From assembly GCA_041602035.1 (NCBI GenBank), contig JBFIHA010000008.1:1-64000 (forward strand): DNA of 64,000 bases. The letters are read 5' to 3'. This DNA is from JAOTVV01 sp041602035. GTDB lineage: Bacteria; Gemmatimonadota; Gemmatimonadetes; Gemmatimonadales; GWC2-71-9. Under the pieces are notes generated by a model. That model searched no databases, was not told the DNA's origin, and saw only the letters and a list, made by a program, of their open reading frames with translations. The position numbers and the translations under genes are program-made. Every line of letters begins with the position of its first letter. Positions within the stretch are counted from its first letter, which is position 1. Shown here in pieces: positions 61,397-64,000 of the stretch.

Positions 61397-62295
61397 GCGA
61401 TCTCCACCCGCAGCAGCTTGTCGCCCACGAGGACCTTGGCGGCGGACGCCAGTTCGATCGTGCCGCGGGCCGCCACGGCGACGCCGTTGCGGCTCTCCAG
61501 GTCCACGACGACGAAATCGGCATCCTCGGAGCGAATCTCGGCGTGAAGACTGCTCATCGACGGATCGTACGGAAACGTCATGTCCCCTTCGTCGCGTCCC
61601 AGTCGGATGGTGCGACCAGGCGAGAGGTGGATCGCGTCCCGCGCCGAGCCGTCGGCCCGCAACTGGGTGAGACAGGCGATGTCGGCGCTCGGTACCAGGC
61701 TGCCCATGCGGCGCGTCTGGTCGCGCTCGGGGGGTTGCGGTCCTGGATAGCCAAGCCGGCGGTATTCGAGGACCTGCGAGCCCAGCAGCAGGCGATCGCC
61801 GTCCATCAGTCGGTGCGGCGCGGTAAGGAACACCCACGTGCCGTTCCGACTTCCGAGATCGCGGACAGAGAGCGTGTCGTCGCGCACCGTGATCTTGGCG
61901 TGAAGCGGCGACATGAACACGTCGTCCGGAAACTCCAGCGCCGCGCCCTCGCGCCCGAGCGTGGTTTCTCCGTGCGCGAGCGAGAAGCGTCCGGTTACCT
62001 TGTTCGATTCATCCAACAGCGCGAGGGAGAACGCCGAGACCTCGCGGCTCGCCGCGCTGGGGGCATCCGAGGGGTGTGTGTCGAAGTCGAGGCCGCAGGC
62101 GGGACAATACCGCGTGCCCTCGGGAATCCCCGTACCGCACCGTTGGCATGGCGTGCCTTCCACCTTGGTGCGGACCCGCTTGCCACAGGAGGGGCAGAAG
62201 GGCAAACCGGACACCACGGCTCCCCCGCAGGAGGGACACGTCGTGATTCCGGCGGAAGGTCGCGGTCCCGTGGAAGACGGTTTCGATGAGTCCAT
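61393..62295 (-). CDS. Double zinc-ribbon, double FHA protein
   Basis: A 300-residue cytoplasmic protein. Two zinc ribbons use C20, C23, C34, C37 and C50, C53, C64, C67. Two FHA domains follow: the first from about 100 (TLGREG, SPLHAKI, GSRNGTWVF), the second from about 215 (RLGRDEGD, SSLHAEI, ESRNGVAV). FHA domains bind phosphothreonine peptides, so it is a likely adaptor or substrate of the adjacent kinase. The ATG at 62295 has GAGGGG upstream and begins MDSSKPSSTG; a longer frame is Arg-rich and not conserved-looking. Confidence 0.9.
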   Translation of the reverse strand: MDSSKPSSTGPRPSAGITTCPSCGGAVVSGLPFCPSCGKRVRTKVEGTPCQRCGTGIPEGTRYCPACGLDFDTHPSDAPSAASREVSAFSLALLDESNKVTGRFSLAHGETTLGREGAALEFPDDVFMSPLHAKITVRDDTLSVRDLGSRNGTWVFLTAPHRLMDGDRLLLGSQVLEYRRLGYPGPQPPERDQTRRMGSLVPSADIACLTQLRADGSARDAIHLSPGRTIRLGRDEGDMTFPYDPSMSSLHAEIRSEDADFVVVDLESRNGVAVAARGTIELASAAKVLVGDKLLRVEIA

Positions 62296-62445
62296 CGATT
62301 CCCCTCGCGCGTGGGTCCGTACTGGCGCGGAGCGCGGTCGGCACCACCTGAGCCGTCTGGCAGGCGCGCAAGAACGGTGCCGCGAAAAGACCACCCAAAT
62401 GGTTGTACCCCAATCACGTAGGCGTGGTCGTCGCGACGGAGAGCC

Positions 62446-62474
62446 AATCTACAGTCCGAGAAAAATGGGGTCAA
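62446..62474 (-). promoter_or_regulatory. Sigma-70-like promoter of the FHA-kinase-phosphatase-protease operon
   Basis: On the minus strand TTGACC and TAGATT are 17 bases apart (5 of 6 and 4 of 6 matches). The predicted start near 62439 gives a leader of about 145 bases before the first gene. It lies in the 279-base divergent gap, which holds no other clear feature except the candidate -10 near its plus-strand end. Confidence 0.6.
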
Positions 62475-62563
62475 CCAGAGTGAAAATCGACGCTCGGCCG
62501 GGCCAGCGCTACGGTGGTGAATATGTGGCGCAGCAGTCACCGAACGGCAACCGGCGGTGCGGG

Positions 62564-62569
62564 TATACT
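62564..62569 (+). promoter_or_regulatory. Candidate -10 box directly before the TPR/GWxTD gene
   Basis: TATACT lies 5 bases before the ATG at 62575, so a transcript from it would begin about at the start codon and be leaderless. No good -35 is found at 17 bases upstream, so this is tentative. Confidence 0.35.
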
Positions 62570-62574
62570 GCAGT

Positions 62575-64000
62575 ATGACGAGAGTCGTGCTCATGTTGGC
62601 GCTGTTGCCGTGGTGCGTGGCGGTTCGGGGCGCCGCACAGGCGCCCGCCGAACGGGACACGCTCGTTCGCTTTCGGGCCGAGCTGGAGACCGTGGCAGAC
62701 AGCCTCGATCTACTCGCCCTGGAGGCGCGGATGATCGACCGGGCGCGGGGTGATCGCGACAACGCGCTCCTCCATCTCCGGTTGGGTTGGCTCGCGTACC
62801 GCCTGGGTGAGGTCACGGGGGCGAATACGCACTACGATGACGCCGCGTCCGAGTTCGAGTGGGCGGCCGAGTTGCAGCCGCAGTGGCCGTATGCCTGGTA
62901 CGGGCTGGGGTTGGCCGAGCTGGCGCTCGGTGAAAGCTCCGTGATTCCCTTCGAGAACATTCGCCAGGTGCTCGGCAAGGACTATCTGTCCAAGGCAACG
63001 GCGGCATTCGCCCGCGCCGCCGAAGTCGATCCCGCCTTTGCCGCTGCCGTCGTGGATCTCGCCGATGCCGCCATGCGGCAACGGATCCGGCCCCGGCTCG
63101 AGGTCGCGCTGGGAGCGGTTCGGGAGGCGGCCGCCACTGAGGCAGCACGCGTCCCAGCGGTGCAACTCGCGCGCGGCCGGCTTGAGCGCATCGCAGGCAA
63201 CAGCGACTCGTCGGTTGTGGCGCTGCACCGGTATCTCGGCGTTGGCGGTGACTCGGGTATCGGCCACCTCGAGCTCGCGAGGTCGCTCTATTTCGGCGGC
63301 CGTGAGACGGAGGGTCGCCAGGCCTACTTTGCCGGCATCGAGCGAGCCGAATCTGAACGGGCCGCCGCCCTCTACCGACAGGATGCGGGGTGGGCGGCAA
63401 CCCCGGAGGAGCTCGCCGCATTCGATCGACTGACGGTCGGCGACCGTGCGCCGTGGCTGCGCCGGTTTTGGGAGCGACGCGATCTCGCCGACGTTCGAGC
63501 GCCGGGTGAGCGCTTGGCGGAGCACCATCGCCGGTACTTCTACGCCCTGGACCACTACCGGCTGCTGAGCCGGCACCGCCGCTACGACGTGATCAACCCC
63601 TACCGCAACGAACAGCAGGAGTTCGACGACCGCGGGATCATCTACCTGCGGCACGGGGAGCCCGATCGCCGTGCGTCATTCGCCTCGCCGCGCATCCGGC
63701 GTGGGGCTCGAGAGATCGATGTGCCCCCGAACGAATCGTGGCTGTACGTCCGACCCGACCGCAATCTCGTGTTCCACTTCTCGGCGGGCGACGACGTTCA
63801 GGATTACAAGCTCGTCGAGAGTCTGGCCGACGTGCTGGGGGGACAGGCGTCGCTGATGCTGCAGTCCGGCGCGGAGTTCGACACTGCGCTCGTGGGGGAG
63901 CTGTTCGCCTCGCGGATCGCGTTGGATCCCGTGTATCAGCGGCTGGCGGCCGTTGGGACGGCGGACCATCGGCGCGTGCTTGCCGGGGAGCGACGCGCTG
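62575..64000 (+). CDS. Secreted TPR protein with GWxTD-like region (runs off the end)
   Basis: The first 475 codons of a longer gene. A signal peptide (LMLALLPWCVAVRGAAQA) is followed by TPR-like helices: AFARAAEVDPAFAAA, a WLAYRLGEV-type segment and others up to about residue 280. From about 293, PWLRRFWERRDL and then DDRGIIYLRHGEPD match the GWxTD domain pattern, in which a W..FW..RDP stretch precedes a DRGRIYI.YG.PD stretch. Such proteins are frequent in Gemmatimonadota and Acidobacteriota; function is unknown. No ribosome site is seen before the ATG. Confidence 0.82.
   Translation, partial: MTRVVLMLALLPWCVAVRGAAQAPAERDTLVRFRAELETVADSLDLLALEARMIDRARGDRDNALLHLRLGWLAYRLGEVTGANTHYDDAASEFEWAAELQPQWPYAWYGLGLAELALGESSVIPFENIRQVLGKDYLSKATAAFARAAEVDPAFAAAVVDLADAAMRQRIRPRLEVALGAVREAAATEAARVPAVQLARGRLERIAGNSDSSVVALHRYLGVGGDSGIGHLELARSLYFGGRETEGRQAYFAGIERAESERAAALYRQDAGWAATPEELAAFDRLTVGDRAPWLRRFWERRDLADVRAPGERLAEHHRRYFYALDHYRLLSRHRRYDVINPYRNEQQEFDDRGIIYLRHGEPDRRASFASPRIRRGAREIDVPPNESWLYVRPDRNLVFHFSAGDDVQDYKLVESLADVLGGQASLMLQSGAEFDTALVGELFASRIALDPVYQRLAAVGTADHRRVLAGERRA

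Overview
The window is a GC-rich, almost gap-free stretch of bacterial chromosome. It carries a large translation and transcription super-locus followed by about 36 kb of housekeeping, peptidase, polyamine, cell-wall-recycling and signalling genes. Protein features point to the Gemmatimonadota or a close relative. These are a pyruvoyl-type arginine decarboxylase paired with agmatinase, a class I fructose-bisphosphate aldolase, a TPR protein with a GWxTD-like C-terminal region, an enlarged RpoB, and many GTG starts with 4-base ATGA/GTGA overlaps. That assignment is inference; there is no 16S gene in the window. No CRISPR array, insertion sequence, prophage or tRNA gene was found.

1-12.4 kb: the 3' end of one tuf copy, then rpmG-secE-nusG-rplK-rplA-rplJ-rplL-rpoB-rpoC, closed by a strong GC hairpin. 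12.4-16.9 kb: the str operon rpsL-rpsG-fusA-tuf (second tuf copy) behind a recognisable sigma-70-like promoter. 16.9-29.0 kb: a fused S10-spc operon from rpsJ to rplO-secY-adk-map. The usual infA-rpmJ-rpsM-rpsK-rpsD-rpoA-rplQ block does not follow map. Several ribosomal proteins (L4, L5, L30) carry lysine-rich low-complexity tails.

29-42.5 kb: mixed housekeeping genes. These are an inositol-monophosphatase-family enzyme (minus strand), trpS, an MgtC-family membrane protein, a D-2-hydroxyacid dehydrogenase, a PilT-like ATPase whose Walker A lysine is replaced by asparagine, a DapA-family lyase, a membrane M28 peptidase, purA, glycerate kinase, glyQS, an HExxH peptidase and a sodium-coupled NSS/SLC6 transporter.

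42.5-45.2 kb: a compact cluster of a MinS-like zincin, two small unknown proteins, an 89-residue protein with a ubiquitin/beta-grasp-like pattern, and an HDAC-superfamily deacetylase. 45.2-51.2 kb: a methyltransferase, priA, then an arginine-to-putrescine cassette (unknown 164-aa protein, pyruvoyl arginine decarboxylase, agmatinase) and ccdA. 51.2-57.3 kb: fba (minus), a glycine-zipper lipoprotein, ggt (minus), and murQ-anmK for recycling anhydro-muropeptides.

57.3-62.3 kb (minus strand): a tight four-gene phospho-threonine signalling operon. It encodes a double zinc-ribbon/double FHA protein, a transmembrane Ser/Thr kinase, a membrane-tethered PP2C phosphatase and an FHA-TM-coiled-coil-trypsin-like protease, behind one good promoter. 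The window ends inside a secreted TPR/GWxTD-like protein on the plus strand.
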